A DNA stretch of 6,193 bases, from assembly GCA_021203665.1 (NCBI GenBank), contig JAJQAT010000075.1, positions 1 to 6,193 on the forward strand. The letters are read 5' to 3'. The translations under genes were made by a program, and so were the position numbers. Position 1 is the first letter of the stretch. Each line of letters opens with the position of its first letter. Positions 6,042-6,193 of the stretch are shown here, piece after piece. The DNA comes from Bacillota bacterium. Its GTDB lineage: Bacteria > Bacillota > Clostridia > UBA1381. The notes beneath the pieces were generated by a model. That model did not search any database, was not told where the DNA came from, and saw only the letters and a list, made by a program, of their open reading frames with translations.

Positions 6042-6073
6042 AAAAAAAAGCTGCCTGATTACTCAGACAGCTT
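6042..6073 (-). terminator. attenuating terminator between antitoxin RNA and toxin gene
   Basis: Read on the minus strand: AAGCTGTCTGA, a GTAA loop, TCAGGCAGCTT, then six more T residues. The 11-pair stem has one G-U wobble, which would be a C-A mismatch on the plus strand, so the structure favours minus-strand transcription. GUAA is a GNRA tetraloop. A terminator here is characteristic of type III loci: most transcripts end as antitoxin RNA and a minority continue into the toxin. Confidence 0.9.
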
Positions 6074-6152
6074 CGAACCGACCATTTAAATCGCATATCG
6101 GCAAGCGATATTCAATCGAACCGACCATTTATCACGCGTATCGGCAAGCGTG
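6073..6152 (-). repeat. two-copy 43-bp-period direct repeat
   Basis: TATCGGCAAGCG occurs at 6096-6107 and 6139-6150, and TCGAACCGACCATTTA at 6073-6088 and 6116-6131, both on the plus strand with a 43-bp offset. These are the antitoxin units described as the RNA feature. No third complete copy is visible inside the window. Confidence 0.9.
6074..6152 (-). ncRNA. cptI: type III antitoxin RNA with two pseudoknot units (CptI-like)
   Basis: Two 36-nt units, 6152-6117 and 6109-6074 on the minus strand, are separated by 7 nt. Each folds as an H-type pseudoknot. Stem 1 is CACGC/GCGTG in unit 1 and ATCGC/GCGAT in unit 2. Stem 2 pairs the loop sequence CCGA with the downstream TCGG in both, possibly extended by a G-U pair. 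The 8-nt loop before the second half of stem 2 is A-rich (ATAAATGG and TTAAATGG). The units differ at six positions; four of these are two fully compensated stem-1 pairs. In known type III systems the toxin processes this precursor into single units that then bind and block it. Exact 5' and 3' ends of the transcript are not determinable here. Confidence 0.85.
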
Positions 6153-6162
6153 CGCGGCAGAA

Positions 6163-6184
6163 AACATACCGCATTATTATTGTA
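6163..6184 (-). promoter_or_regulatory. possible promoter region of the toxin-antitoxin locus
   Basis: Two minus-strand -10 candidates lie upstream of the repeats: TACAAT (6184-6179), whose -35 would fall outside the window, and TATGTT (6168-6163), which has no good -35 at 17 bp. The first has the better hexamer. The AT-rich character fits a promoter, but neither is decisive. Confidence 0.3.
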
Positions 6185-6193
6185 TTTAAATAC
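6182..6193. repeat. 12-bp perfect palindrome at the window edge
   Basis: GTATTTAAATAC is its own reverse complement. It lies upstream of the antitoxin repeats and overlaps the better -10 candidate. It may be an operator or simply AT-rich sequence, and it could extend beyond the window. Confidence 0.35.

Noticed and set aside
5459..6043. Three plus-strand open frames of 69-86 codons across the toxin gene
   Set aside because: They are antisense to the toxin, overlap one another, lack good ribosome binding sites, and show no recognisable features.
6095..6111. Alternative simple hairpin in antitoxin unit 2 (ATATCG, CTTGC loop, CGATAT on the minus strand)
   Set aside because: The equivalent hairpin cannot form in unit 1, whereas the pseudoknot forms in both units with compensatory changes. 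It may be a competing fold but not the conserved one.
6073..6152. CRISPR array
   Set aside because: There are only two units with a 7-nt spacer, the repeats are structured as pseudoknots, no cas gene is present, and a toxin gene follows directly.

Overview
The window looks like a chromosomal segment of a low-to-middle GC Gram-positive bacterium, most likely a member of the Clostridia. This rests on strong GGAGG-type ribosome binding sites before nearly every gene, use of TTG and GTG starts, compact co-directional genes, a DUF975-type membrane protein, zinc-ribbon paralogues, and a CptIN-like type III toxin-antitoxin locus, a type first described in this group. There is no rRNA, tRNA, transposase, integrase or CRISPR array.

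Left and centre (52-5349, plus strand): six genes in one apparent operon. Most gaps are 11-18 bp; the largest is 68 bp. In order: an SPFH-domain protein with three C-terminal zinc ribbons (52-1233); a zinc-ribbon protein with a low-complexity linker, a charged coiled coil and an unrecognised C-terminal domain (1252-2529); two paralogous zinc-ribbon proteins with a shared C-terminal domain (2541-3245 and 3314-4033); a four-helix membrane protein with a cytosolic helical tail (4053-4718); and a DUF975-like membrane protein (4735-5349). A clear intrinsic terminator ends the unit at 5376-5410. Four soluble zinc-ribbon proteins beside two membrane proteins suggest a membrane-associated assembly. 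The nearest described parallel I can name is the SPFH/zinc-ribbon set around Bacillus subtilis YdjG-YdjH-YdjI, which ties the PspA envelope-stress protein to the membrane. That link is inference, and no PspA gene is visible here.

Between the convergent units (5350-5545): the operon terminator, a long imperfect hairpin (5441-5490) and nothing else recognisable.

Right end (5546-6193, minus strand): a compact type III toxin-antitoxin module, the most notable system in the window. Reading leftwards from 6193 there is an AT-rich possible promoter, two copies of a 36-nt antitoxin RNA unit at 43-nt spacing, an intrinsic terminator directly abutting the second copy, a Shine-Dalgarno site, and a 160-residue CptN/ToxN/AbiQ-like endoribonuclease toxin. 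Each RNA unit folds as an H-type pseudoknot, and two stem base pairs differ between the copies with full compensation. The expected logic is abundant short antitoxin RNA, occasional read-through into the toxin gene, and inhibition of the toxin by the pseudoknot RNAs, with phage defence a possible role.
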